This document shows positions 14,876-21,523 of a DNA stretch of 33,039 nucleotides, piece by piece; the first letter of the stretch is position 1; every line of letters starts with the position of its first letter. A program made the translations under genes and the position numbers. The DNA is taken from positions 1-33,039 of the forward strand of contig JAXHUH010000251.1 of NCBI GenBank assembly GCA_034211175.1, given 5' to 3'. The notes below the pieces were generated by a model. The model saw nothing but the letters and a program-made list of their open reading frames with translations, did no database searches and was not told the DNA's origin. This DNA is from JAXHUH01 sp034211175 (GTDB taxonomy: Bacteria; Actinomycetota; Acidimicrobiia; Acidimicrobiales; CAIXPF01).

Positions 14876-15970
14876 ATGACCGTCACCACCGACCCCGTGC
14901 ACGAGGAAGCTGTCGAGGAGTTCGCCGGACGCGTCTTCGCCGCCGCTCTCGGCGCCCAGGAGATCCAGGCCGCCCACCTCGGCGACCGGCTCGGCTGGTA
15001 CCGGGCACTCGCCGACCACGGTGGCCTGACCGCCGCCGGGCTGGCCGCGGTGACCTCGTCCAACGAGCGCTACGCCCGTGAGTGGCTCGAACACCAGGCC
15101 GTGAGCGGCTGGCTGACCGTCGACGATCCGACGGTTGCCGCGGAGGAGCGGCGCTACCACCTGCCCGCGGCCCACGCCGAAGTGCTCGCCGACCCCGACA
15201 GCCTCGCCCACCTGCTCCCGCTGGCACGGTTCATCGCCGGCGCCGGCAAGCACGTCGACCGCCTCGCCGAGGTGTACCGCAACGGTGGCGGCGTGAGCTG
15301 GGCCGAGCTCGGCGAGGATCCCCGCGAGGGCCAGGCCGCGATGAACCGACCGATGTTCCTCGAGCTCTTCGGTCCCGAGTACCTCCCGTCGATCCCCGAG
15401 CTCGACGCGCTCCTGCGGGGCGGCGGCCGGTTGGCCGACATCGGGTGCGGGTTCGGCTGGTCGTCGATCGCCGTCGCCCGCCAGTACCCGGAGGCCACGG
15501 TCGACGGCTTCGACGTCGATGCCCCCTCGATCGAAGCCGCCCGGGCCAACGCCGTGTCCGCCGGTGTCGATCGCCGGGTGAGCTTCGCCGAGGGCGACGC
15601 CGCCCGACTCGAGGCCGATGGCGCCTACGACGTCGCCATGGCGCTCGAGTGCGTCCACGACATGGGTGATCCCGTCGGTGTCCTCGCGTCGATGCGCCGG
15701 ATGGTGCACGACGACGGGTTCGTGCTGGTCATGGACGAGCGCGTCGGCGACGAGCTCCGCGCCCCCGGTGGCGAGCTGGAGCGCTTCTTCTACGGGTGCT
15801 CGATCACCGTCTGCCTGCCCGACTGCATGTCACACGAGGACTCCGCGGCGACCGGGACGGTCCTGCGCCCGGCGGTGCTGCGCCGCTACGCCGAGGCCGC
15901 CGGCTTCTCGTCGGTCGAGGTGCTCCCGATCGACAACGAGTCGTTCCGCTTCTACCGCCTCCACCTCTGA
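14876..15970 (+). CDS. Class I SAM-dependent methyltransferase with winged-helix-like N-terminus
   Basis: A 364-aa protein with two parts. Residues 1-110 look like the winged-helix dimerisation domain found before many small-molecule methyltransferases (ALGAQEIQAAHLGDRLGWYRAL, LTAAGLAAVTSSNERYAREWLEHQAVSGWLTVDD). The SAM domain follows: motif I LADIGCGFGWSSIAVAR near 185-201, an acidic residue for the ribose in TVDGFDVDAPSIEAAR, and FAEGDAARL then YDVAMALECVHDMGDPVGVLASMRRMVHDDGFVLVMDERV for motifs II-III. An AAGGAGG Shine-Dalgarno precedes the ATG. The substrate is unknown. It is 99 bp after the GNAT-like gene on the same strand. Confidence 0.85.
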   Translation: MTVTTDPVHEEAVEEFAGRVFAAALGAQEIQAAHLGDRLGWYRALADHGGLTAAGLAAVTSSNERYAREWLEHQAVSGWLTVDDPTVAAEERRYHLPAAHAEVLADPDSLAHLLPLARFIAGAGKHVDRLAEVYRNGGGVSWAELGEDPREGQAAMNRPMFLELFGPEYLPSIPELDALLRGGGRLADIGCGFGWSSIAVARQYPEATVDGFDVDAPSIEAARANAVSAGVDRRVSFAEGDAARLEADGAYDVAMALECVHDMGDPVGVLASMRRMVHDDGFVLVMDERVGDELRAPGGELERFFYGCSITVCLPDCMSHEDSAATGTVLRPAVLRRYAEAAGFSSVEVLPIDNESFRFYRLHL

Positions 15971-15982
15971 TCCCCTTCGCCC

Positions 15983-16044
15983 CACCCCGAACTGGCGTGG
16001 GTTCTCGACGGCGCGCAAAGCAGCAACCACCCCAGTTCGGGGTG
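15983..16044. terminator. Bidirectional hairpin terminator between convergent genes
   Basis: CACCCCGAACTGG (15983-15995) and CCAGTTCGGGGTG (16032-16044) are perfect 13-bp complements. Inside them GTGGGTT pairs with AACCAC with one bulge, extending the stem. It sits between the stops of the plus-strand methyltransferase (15970) and the minus-strand haemoglobin (16090). Confidence 0.75.
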
Positions 16045-16089
16045 AGGTGTGGTGAACGATCCCCGGGTCCGGGTCGAGTGACCCGGACG

Positions 16090-16515
16090 TCAGGCCGGCG
16101 CCGTGGCTCGTCGGGGTGGGTGCCAGTCCGTGTCGGCGACGATCCGGGCGAGGGAGCGGGCCATCGTCGCGGCGTGGGCCACGGCCCGGTCAGCGGAGGG
16201 GCCGGCCCAGCCCTCGGCGACGGTGGTCGAGAACAGCTCGAACCACCGATCGAAGTGGTCGGCGCCCAGCGGGGCGAGGTCGTGGAGACGTCGATGGGCG
16301 TCGACGATGCGGCCGGTGTAGCCGGCCTCGCCGAGCAGCACCCGACACCAGTAGTCGGCGAGGTGGGGGACGTGGGCGGCCCAGTCGATCGAGGCGACGT
16401 CCTCGAAGATCGGGCCGAACAGGTCGTCCATCGCCACGGCCCGGTAGAGCTCGACGACCATGTCCTCGATCTCCGGGCGCCGATCGAGGTCGGGCAGGGC
16501 GCCGGCGCCGGTCAT
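16090..16515 (-). CDS. Group III truncated haemoglobin (second of tandem pair)
   Basis: A 141-aa 2/2-fold globin of the group III (P) type. The signature is EIEDMVVELYRAVAMDDLFGPIFEDV at helices A-B, then WAAHVPHLADYWCRVLLGEAGYTG and the proximal-histidine stretch DAHRRLHDLAPLGADHFDRWFELF. Such globins bind oxygen and nitric oxide; Campylobacter Ctb is the best-known member. Here the tail is short. The ATG overlaps the stop of the paralogue upstream by 4 bp (ATGA), so both are made from one message. The divergent Rrf2 regulator with an NsrR-like cysteine trio suggests control by nitric oxide. Confidence 0.88.
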   Translation of the reverse strand: MTGAGALPDLDRRPEIEDMVVELYRAVAMDDLFGPIFEDVASIDWAAHVPHLADYWCRVLLGEAGYTGRIVDAHRRLHDLAPLGADHFDRWFELFSTTVAEGWAGPSADRAVAHAATMARSLARIVADTDWHPPRRATAPA

Positions 16516-16997
16516 CGTTGCCGGGCCCCGGTCCGGCGGGCCGGAGCGGCGAGGCCGACCGGCCCCGTCGGATCGTCGCCGGCCGCCCCGGAGGTCTCAC
16601 CGAGCCGCTCGCCGTGGACCCGGGCGACGTTCGCCGCGAACACCTTGGCCGACTCGACCCGGGGGCCCGCCCAGCCGGCGTCGAGCGTCGCTTCGAAGAG
16701 GTCGAGCCAACGCTCGAAGTGGGCGGGGGTGAACGGATGGCGCTCGTGGACGGCCAGGTGCTTCAGGTACGGGTTGCCCCGGTAGTCGCCCTCGCCGAGC
16801 AGCACCCGGGCCCAGAACCCGGTCAACTTCGGCAGGTGGGTCGCCCAGTCGACCCGGGCGACGTCGACGAACACCGGGCCGAGGAGGTCGTCGTTCGCGA
16901 CCTCGGCGTAGAACCGGCGGACCAGCTCGGCGATCTGGTCGTGATCGTCGAGGTCGGGTCGTGCCGGCCGCGCCCGGCCTTCGGCTGATTGGTCCAT
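16512..16997 (-). CDS. Group III truncated haemoglobin (first of tandem pair)
   Basis: A 161-aa paralogue of the next gene, with QIAELVRRFYAEVANDDLLGPVFVDV, WATHLPKLTGFWARVLLGEGDYRGNPYLKHLAVHERHPFTPAHFERWLDLF as the globin core; the proximal histidine lies in the KHLAVHERH stretch before HFERW. It carries an extra Arg/Ala/Gly-rich tail of about 35 residues. I choose ATG 16997 because GGAG lies 6 nt upstream; an in-frame GTG at 17009 would add four residues. Two paralogues in one operon suggests division of labour, for example oxygen delivery versus nitric-oxide removal, but the sequence does not show which. Confidence 0.88.
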   Translation of the reverse strand: MDQSAEGRARPARPDLDDHDQIAELVRRFYAEVANDDLLGPVFVDVARVDWATHLPKLTGFWARVLLGEGDYRGNPYLKHLAVHERHPFTPAHFERWLDLFEATLDAGWAGPRVESAKVFAANVARVHGERLGETSGAAGDDPTGPVGLAAPARRTGARQR

Positions 16998-17072
16998 CTC
17001 GGTCTCCACGGGGGTGTGGCCACTCAGACGTGGTCAGGGGTCGTGGTCGGGGGTCTCCACGAGGCTGTCCCT

Positions 17073-17095
17073 CTATCGTATAGTCATAGACTATG
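17073..17095. promoter_or_regulatory. Nested palindromes over the Rrf2 promoter and start codon
   Basis: Three overlapping dyads: CTAT-CGT-ATAG (17073-17083), ATAGTC-ATA-GACTAT (17080-17094) and CATAG-A-CTATG (17085-17095). They cover a TATAGT -10 (17079-17084) placed 8 nt before the ATG of the Rrf2 gene, and a TACGAT on the opposite strand that could serve the haemoglobin operon. A regulator bound here would block both directions. Confidence 0.7.
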
Positions 17096-17521
17096 AGATT
17101 GGAGATCACCAGGCGCACCGATCTCGCCACCCGTGCCCTTCTGGTGCTGGCCGACGACGGTGGGCGCCTCAAGGCGTCCCAGCTCGCCGAGCGCGTGGGG
17201 GCGTCGGCCGGGTTCCTGTCCCAGGCCATGACCCCGCTCGTCGCCGAGGGCTGGGTGCGGTCCGAGCCGGGCCCCACGGGCGGTTACGTGCTCGCCGTCG
17301 ATCTCTCCGACGTCACCGTGCTCGACGTGATCGAGGCCATCGAGGGCCCGACCGACACGGCGCAGTGCGTGCTGGAGGACCGCCCCTGCGCCGGGGGCGG
17401 GTTGTGCGCGCTCCACCACCCGTGGTCGAGGGCCCGGTCCCAGCTCCTCGACGAGCTCGGCAGCACGTCGCTGTCCGGCCTCTCGCCGACCGGGCATCGG
17501 AGGTCGGGTCGTGCCCGGTGA
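17093..17521 (+). CDS. Rrf2 family regulator, NsrR-like (three-cysteine Fe-S type)
   Basis: A 142-aa Rrf2-family winged-helix repressor. The HTH is near residues 26-66 (LKASQLAERVGASAGFLSQAMTPLVAEGWVRSEPGPTGGYVL) with the characteristic GxxGGYxL wing. Cys92, Cys99 and Cys105 form a C-x6-C-x5-C trio, close to the cluster ligands of NsrR and IscR. Streptomyces NsrR uses a 4Fe-4S cluster to sense nitric oxide; the adjacent haemoglobins favour that role over Fe-S homeostasis. Transcription looks leaderless and autoregulated through the palindromes over its start. Its stop lies 11 bp inside the YwiC-like gene. Confidence 0.9.
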   Translation: MRLEITRRTDLATRALLVLADDGGRLKASQLAERVGASAGFLSQAMTPLVAEGWVRSEPGPTGGYVLAVDLSDVTVLDVIEAIEGPTDTAQCVLEDRPCAGGGLCALHHPWSRARSQLLDELGSTSLSGLSPTGHRRSGRAR

Positions 17522-18353
17522 CCGTCTGCCGGTGGGGGAGACGGCGGCCCGACAGCGATCGGCCGCCGCGCCGACGGCCCGGTCGACGCTGCGGGCCGTG
17601 GCGGTGCCGTCCGAGCACGGTGGCTGGGGCCTGACGCTCGAGCCCGCCCTCCTCGGCCTGCTGGTCGGGCCGAGCATCGCCGGCGCATGCCTCGCCGGCG
17701 CAGCGCTCGTCGCGTTCGTCGCCCGGACCCCGGCGAAGGCCGTGCTCGTCGACGTCTGGCGCCGCCGCCGAACGGAGCGGGGGCGGGTGGCGCAGCGGGT
17801 CCTCGCCGTGGAGCTCGTCGTCGGCGCGGCGCTGGTCGTCGTGGCCGCCGCGCTCGCCGACGGTGCGTTCTGGGTGCCCGTGGCCATCGCCGCGCCGCTC
17901 GTCGCCATGGAGCTGTGGTTCGACATGCGCTCCCGCAGTCGACGCCTGGTGCCCGAGTTGGCCGGTGCCGTCGGCATCGGGGCGGTGGCGGCCGCGATCG
18001 TGGCGGCCGGCGCGGGCTCGTCGGCGCTGGCCGCCGCGGTGTGGGCGATCGTCGCGGCCCGATCGGTCACGGCGATCCCCCACGTCCGCGCGCTCATCGC
18101 CCGCCTCCACGGCCGCGTGGTCGACCGGCGGGTGCAGCTCGTCGCCGACGGCGCCGCCGCGGCGACGGCCGCGGCGGCCACACTCGTCGAGCCGTCCGTC
18201 GGTCTCGGTGGGGTGGCGGTCGTCGCGGTCGTCACGGTCCAGCGGGTCGAGTCGAGACGTCCGCCGCTGACGGCCAAGATCGTCGGCGTTCGTCAGATGG
18301 CCCTCGGCTTCGCCGTGGTACTGGCGACCGCGCTCGGGGTCACGCTCACCTGA
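17511..18353 (+). CDS. YwiC-like membrane protein
   Basis: A 280-aa integral membrane protein matching the YwiC-like family: the conserved entry motif VPSEHGGWGLTLEPALLGLL near residues 32-51, then about eight hydrophobic helices, and a final PLTAKIVGVRQMALGFAVVL. B. subtilis ywiC lies beside fnr and narK, linking the family loosely to anaerobic or nitrate respiration; the biochemical role is unknown. GTG 17511 has a GGAGG Shine-Dalgarno 7 nt away and overlaps the Rrf2 gene. Association with an NsrR-like regulator and truncated haemoglobins fits a low-oxygen/nitrogen-oxide module. Confidence 0.85.
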   Translation: MPGDRLPVGETAARQRSAAAPTARSTLRAVAVPSEHGGWGLTLEPALLGLLVGPSIAGACLAGAALVAFVARTPAKAVLVDVWRRRRTERGRVAQRVLAVELVVGAALVVVAAALADGAFWVPVAIAAPLVAMELWFDMRSRSRRLVPELAGAVGIGAVAAAIVAAGAGSSALAAAVWAIVAARSVTAIPHVRALIARLHGRVVDRRVQLVADGAAAATAAAATLVEPSVGLGGVAVVAVVTVQRVESRRPPLTAKIVGVRQMALGFAVVLATALGVTLT

Positions 18354-18432
18354 GCAGGGCGTGGCGTCGTCCGACGTCATGTCGCGGCGCCGGTCGGCAG
18401 GGGACGCGCGTCGTCGTCCCGCAGCACCGCGG

Positions 18433-19290
18433 TCAGTCGGGCACGGTCGCGATCCCGATGTTCATCGCCATCTCCAGGATGGCCACGCCGTCGTCGCCGG
18501 CACGGGAGGCGACCACGGCGTCGAGTCGACGGATGATCTCGTCGACCTGGTCGGTGGTCAGGTGCTCGAAGAGCGCCGCGGTGACCGGGTTGGCGTAGAC
18601 GACCGTGACCCACAGCGCCGTGCCCGAGGCGAAGCGCAGCCGGGCGGGCGTGTTCTCGACGGAGACGTCGACGAGGCCGGCCTCGGTCATCCGCTGGTGG
18701 AGCACGTCGGGGTCGGCGACCTGGAACGGCAGCGGCGGCGGGTCGGCCGGCACACCCGGGAAGGTCGGGTCCACCTCGGCGACGACCTCGTAGGTGACGG
18801 CGCCGTACTCGATCTCCGGCGGTGGCGCGCCGACGGAGACGAGGGCGACCGTGCCGCCCGGGCGGGTCACCCGAGCCATCTCTCGGAGACCCCGCGGCAG
18901 GTCGGGGAACGACATCACACCGAGCTGGGAAGCGGCGACGTCGAAGCGGTCGTCGGGCAGGTCGAGGTTCTGGCCGTCCATGACCCGGGCCTCGATGTCG
19001 GTGAGGCCGAGGTCGGTGAGGTGCTCGCGAAGGTGGTCGACCATCGCGGCCGACAGGTCGATCGCGGTCACCGATGCCCCTCGGCGGGCGGCGGCGACGG
19101 TCAGCGCGCCGCTACCGGCGGCGACATCGAGCAGGTCCGTGCCGTCGCCGACCGGGAGGCGGTCCAGGAAGCTCTCGGCGATGTCGTTGGCGTGGCCGGT
19201 GAGCACGGCGTCGTAGTTGTCGGCGACGCGGTCCCACGCCTTCGCGGCGTCGGCAGTGGTGGGGGTGGTGTGTTCGTCGGGTGTGGTCAC
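18433..19290 (-). CDS. Class I SAM-dependent methyltransferase (UbiE/Methyltransf_11 type)
   Basis: A 285-aa methyltransferase. Motif I is LLDVAAGSGALTVAAARRG near 53-71, the ribose-binding acid is in VTAIDLSAAMVDHLREH, motif II/post-I is ARVMDGQNLDLPDDRFDVAASQLGVMSFPDLPRGLREMARVTRPGGTVALVSVG. The N-terminal AWDRVADNYDAVL is typical of the UbiE-like group. The C-terminal 90 residues carry no second domain I recognise. GTG 19290 has an AGGGG Shine-Dalgarno; an upstream in-frame ATG at 19326 would begin in the hairpin region, so the GTG is preferred. It is divergent from the MmcQ/YjbR gene. Confidence 0.85.
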   Translation of the reverse strand: MTTPDEHTTPTTADAAKAWDRVADNYDAVLTGHANDIAESFLDRLPVGDGTDLLDVAAGSGALTVAAARRGASVTAIDLSAAMVDHLREHLTDLGLTDIEARVMDGQNLDLPDDRFDVAASQLGVMSFPDLPRGLREMARVTRPGGTVALVSVGAPPPEIEYGAVTYEVVAEVDPTFPGVPADPPPLPFQVADPDVLHQRMTEAGLVDVSVENTPARLRFASGTALWVTVVYANPVTAALFEHLTTDQVDEIIRRLDAVVASRAGDDGVAILEMAMNIGIATVPD

Positions 19291-19320
19291 GGCATCCCCT
19301 CTCGGATCGACCGCCCGCCT

Positions 19321-19353
19321 CCCCATTCTGGGGCAACGGAACCACAGGTTCCG
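19321..19353. promoter_or_regulatory. Two adjacent palindromes between divergent genes
   Basis: CCCCA-TTC-TGGGG (19321-19333) and CGGAACC-ACA-GGTTCCG (19337-19353) are both perfect inverted repeats with 3-nt centres, separated by 3 bp. They lie 31-63 bp upstream of the methyltransferase start and 64-96 bp upstream of the -10 box of the divergent gene. They may be an operator pair or leader hairpins. Confidence 0.55.
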
Positions 19354-19416
19354 CCTCGTTGAGCCACGGTCAGTGGCGCGAGCCCGCGCTGTCCGGCGTT
19401 GGTCGCGGACGATGCG

Positions 19417-19422
19417 TAGCGT
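19417..19422 (+). promoter_or_regulatory. -10 box (TAGCGT) for the MmcQ/YjbR gene, leaderless
   Basis: TAGCGT is followed by 7 nt and then the ATG at 19430, the same arrangement and the same hexamer as at the acyl-CoA dehydrogenase. Confidence 0.55.
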
Positions 19423-19429
19423 TCGGCCG

Positions 19430-19774
19430 ATGGTCACGGTCGATGACGTGCGGGCGCTGGCAGGGACACTTCCGAGGGCGTACGAGGTGCTGGTCCACGA
19501 CCGGGTGACGTTTCGGGTCGGTCGGATCGTGTTCGTGGCCTTCTCCCGCGACGAGACCCTCATGGGGTTCGGGTTTCCGAAGGAGGAGCGCGAGCTGCTC
19601 GTCGCCTCCGACTCCGAGACCTTCCTGCTGCCGCAACCGTCCCAGATGCGCTGGAACTGGGTCGTCGCCCACCTCGCCCGGCTCGACCGGGCGGAGATGC
19701 ACGAGCTCGTCGTCGATGCCTGGCGCATGGTCGTGCCGAAGAAGGTCGCCGCCGCGTACGAAGCCGACGGATAG
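19430..19774 (+). CDS. MmcQ/YjbR family protein
   Basis: A 114-aa protein with the CyaY-like fold of the MmcQ/YjbR family, often annotated as DNA-binding. Visible features are VDDVRALAGTLPRAYE at the start, the strand pair VTFRVGRIVFVAFSRDETLMGFGF with PKEERELLVASDSETFLLP, and the closing helix AEMHELVVDAWRMVVPKKVAAAYEA. Its function is unknown. ATG 19430 is chosen over the in-frame ATG at 19412 because the TAGCGT box would fall inside the longer version. Confidence 0.85.
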   Translation: MVTVDDVRALAGTLPRAYEVLVHDRVTFRVGRIVFVAFSRDETLMGFGFPKEERELLVASDSETFLLPQPSQMRWNWVVAHLARLDRAEMHELVVDAWRMVVPKKVAAAYEADG

Positions 19775-19862
19775 CTCGCTCCGTCGATCAGATCCACGGC
19801 TTCGGCCGGTTCCGCCCGGGGTGCGGTCGCGGCCCGTCCTGACCTGGACCTGCAACATAACT

Positions 19863-19875
19863 ATAGCTAGGCTAT
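19863..19875 (+). promoter_or_regulatory. Operator and -10 of the MarR gene
   Basis: ATAGC-TAG-GCTAT is a perfect inverted repeat that overlaps a TAGGCT -10 (19868-19873), 8 nt before the ATG at 19882. A TGGACC at 19845-19850 is a possible -35 with 17-nt spacing. The geometry suggests autorepression by MarR on a leaderless message. Confidence 0.65.
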
Positions 19876-19881
19876 GCATGT

Positions 19882-20442
19882 ATGTTGGCTGCGAACCACG
19901 TCGGTGCCTTCGCCCGCCTCGTCGTCGACCGTCAGGCCGCCGCTGACGGCGACCGGTCGGCGAGCGCCACGGCGGTCGTGCTGACGTTGCTGCACCACGG
20001 CCCCATGACGACGACCGAGCTGGCCCGGATCATCGGAGTGCGCCAACCCACCGCGCACCGGCTCGTCGGACACCTCGTCGACGACGGCCTCGTCGAACGT
20101 CGTGGCGGCGGGCGCCGGGTGGAGCTACGCCTGACCCGTCGGGGCCGGGCGGCCACCCATCGCAGCCAGCGAGCGCGCGTCGAGGTCGTCGAAGGGCTCC
20201 TCGGGGTGTTGTCCGCCGAGGAGCTCGCGTTCCTCGACGATGCCGTGTCCCGAGTGCTGGCCGCGGCGACGCCCGACCGTGCGACGGCCCGCAACCTCTG
20301 CCGGTTCTGCGACCACGCCGTGTGCGACGGGCCGGCTTGTCCGGTGGGCATGGCTGCGACCGCCCGTGAGCGCGACCGGCGGGACGACGCGCCCGACGGC
20401 AGCCGGACGCACGACGACCACCCCTTCGAGGAGCGACCATGA
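19882..20442 (+). CDS. MarR family regulator with C-terminal four-cysteine cluster
   Basis: A 186-aa winged-helix regulator. The HTH is near residues 42-82 (TTTELARIIGVRQPTAHRLVGHLVDDGLVERRGGGRRVELRLT), with flanking helices for dimerisation. Beyond the usual MarR length, residues 138-156 carry Cys140, Cys143, Cys148 and Cys153 (C-x2-C-x4-C-x4-C), which could hold a metal or Fe-S cluster, so this may be a redox or metal sensor. Its stop overlaps the gamma-carbonic-anhydrase-like gene as ATGA. Confidence 0.88.
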   Translation: MLAANHVGAFARLVVDRQAAADGDRSASATAVVLTLLHHGPMTTTELARIIGVRQPTAHRLVGHLVDDGLVERRGGGRRVELRLTRRGRAATHRSQRARVEVVEGLLGVLSAEELAFLDDAVSRVLAAATPDRATARNLCRFCDHAVCDGPACPVGMAATARERDRRDDAPDGSRTHDDHPFEERP

Positions 20443-21059
20443 CCGAGTTCGAGCACCGGGGCGTGGGGCCACGAGTTGACGCGACTGCGGTCGTCGCTCC
20501 GACCGCCGCCGTCGTCGGCGACGTCGAGATCGGGCGGGGCACCCGCATCGGCTACGGCGTCGTGATCACCGCTGAGTCGGGTCCGGTGCGCATCGGCGCG
20601 GACGTGATCGTGATGGACAACGCCGTCCTCCGGGGCACGGCCCGCCATCCACTGCACCTCGGGGACCGTGTCCTCGTCGGTCCCCTGTCGTCGTTGAGCG
20701 GCTGTTCGGTGGCCGACGACGTGTTCGTCGCCACCGGTGCCTCGGTGTTCAACGGCGCCGTGATCGGCCCGGGCGCCGAGGTGCGCATCGGTGGCATCGT
20801 CCACCTGTGCACCAGGCTCGAGCCGGGTGCCGTCGTCCCCATCGGCTGGGTCGCCGTCGGCGACCCGGCGCTGATCGCCCCGCCCGACCGTCACGACGAG
20901 ATCTGGGCCCACCAGCGCCCGCTGGACTTCCCCGGCGAGGTGTTCGGAGTCGACCGGCCCGCCGACGGCGAGCACCTGCTGGCCACGGTCGCGCCCCGCT
21001 ACGCCGCCGCGCTCGGCCGCTGGCACCGCGACGACCGTCCGCTCGGTGGCGGCGGGTAG
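20439..21059 (+). CDS. Gamma-carbonic-anhydrase-like hexapeptide-repeat protein
   Basis: A 206-aa left-handed beta-helix protein with [LIV]-G-x(4) hexapeptide turns from about residue 18 to 135 (VVAPTAAVVGDVEIGRGTRIGYGVVI, DDVFVATGASVFNGAVIGPGAEVRIGG) and the VPIGWVAVGDPA block of gamma-CA-family proteins. In the zinc-binding turn, where active gamma enzymes place histidines, this protein reads VGPLSSLSGC with no histidine; only His in RHPLHLGD nearby remains. It may therefore be a structural or regulatory relative rather than a working anhydrase. It is translated directly after the Cys-cluster MarR regulator. Confidence 0.82.
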   Translation: MTEFEHRGVGPRVDATAVVAPTAAVVGDVEIGRGTRIGYGVVITAESGPVRIGADVIVMDNAVLRGTARHPLHLGDRVLVGPLSSLSGCSVADDVFVATGASVFNGAVIGPGAEVRIGGIVHLCTRLEPGAVVPIGWVAVGDPALIAPPDRHDEIWAHQRPLDFPGEVFGVDRPADGEHLLATVAPRYAAALGRWHRDDRPLGGGG

Positions 21060-21075
21060 ACGTCACGGTGGATCG

Positions 21076-21523
21076 ATGGACGAACGGGTGGCGTCGAGCG
21101 TGCCGAAGGGGGACGTCGGGTCGATGGAAGCGGGGCAGCGGGCGTACGGGTTGACCGCCTGGCAACGACTGTGCGCCCGGATCCGGATGCCGCTCGTCGC
21201 GGTCGGCGTGATCGGCCTCATCGTGTACGACCCGGGAACGGGGTGGGGGCTGCTCCCGGTGGCCGTGTTCGCGGTCGGGCTCGCGCTCTATGTCCGTCTC
21301 GGAACGCCCCACGGCGACGCGATCGATCTGGCACCGCCCGTCCGGGGCGGCTGGGTGGCGCACAACAGCCCGGCCAGTCGAGTGCCCAGTCACGCCACAC
21401 GTGCACCTCCAGGCGATGGACCGTCCGAGCGTCTGGATCGCCGCCGGCCTGCCCCTGACCTTCGACGGCTGCGAACCGCCGGTCAACGGTGAGCCGCTCA
21501 CGGGGCCGGGTGGTGGCGCCTGA
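21076..21523 (+). pseudogene. Broken M23-peptidase-like membrane protein
   Basis: The first part (ATG 21076, frame ending at 21492) begins with a soluble segment, has a membrane stretch (RMPLVAVGVIGLIVYDPGTGWGLLPVAVFAVGLALYV) and reaches APPVRGGWVAHNSPASRVPSH, the usual entry to an M23-type peptidase domain. At about 21390-21402 the frame changes: the +1 frame continues TPHVHLQAMDRPSVWIAAGLPLTFDGCEPPVNGE and stops at 21523, which is the usual end of such proteins including the HxH metal ligand motif. The middle of the domain, including the first HxxxD ligand pair, is missing. I infer an internal deletion that also shifted the frame. Confidence 0.72.
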
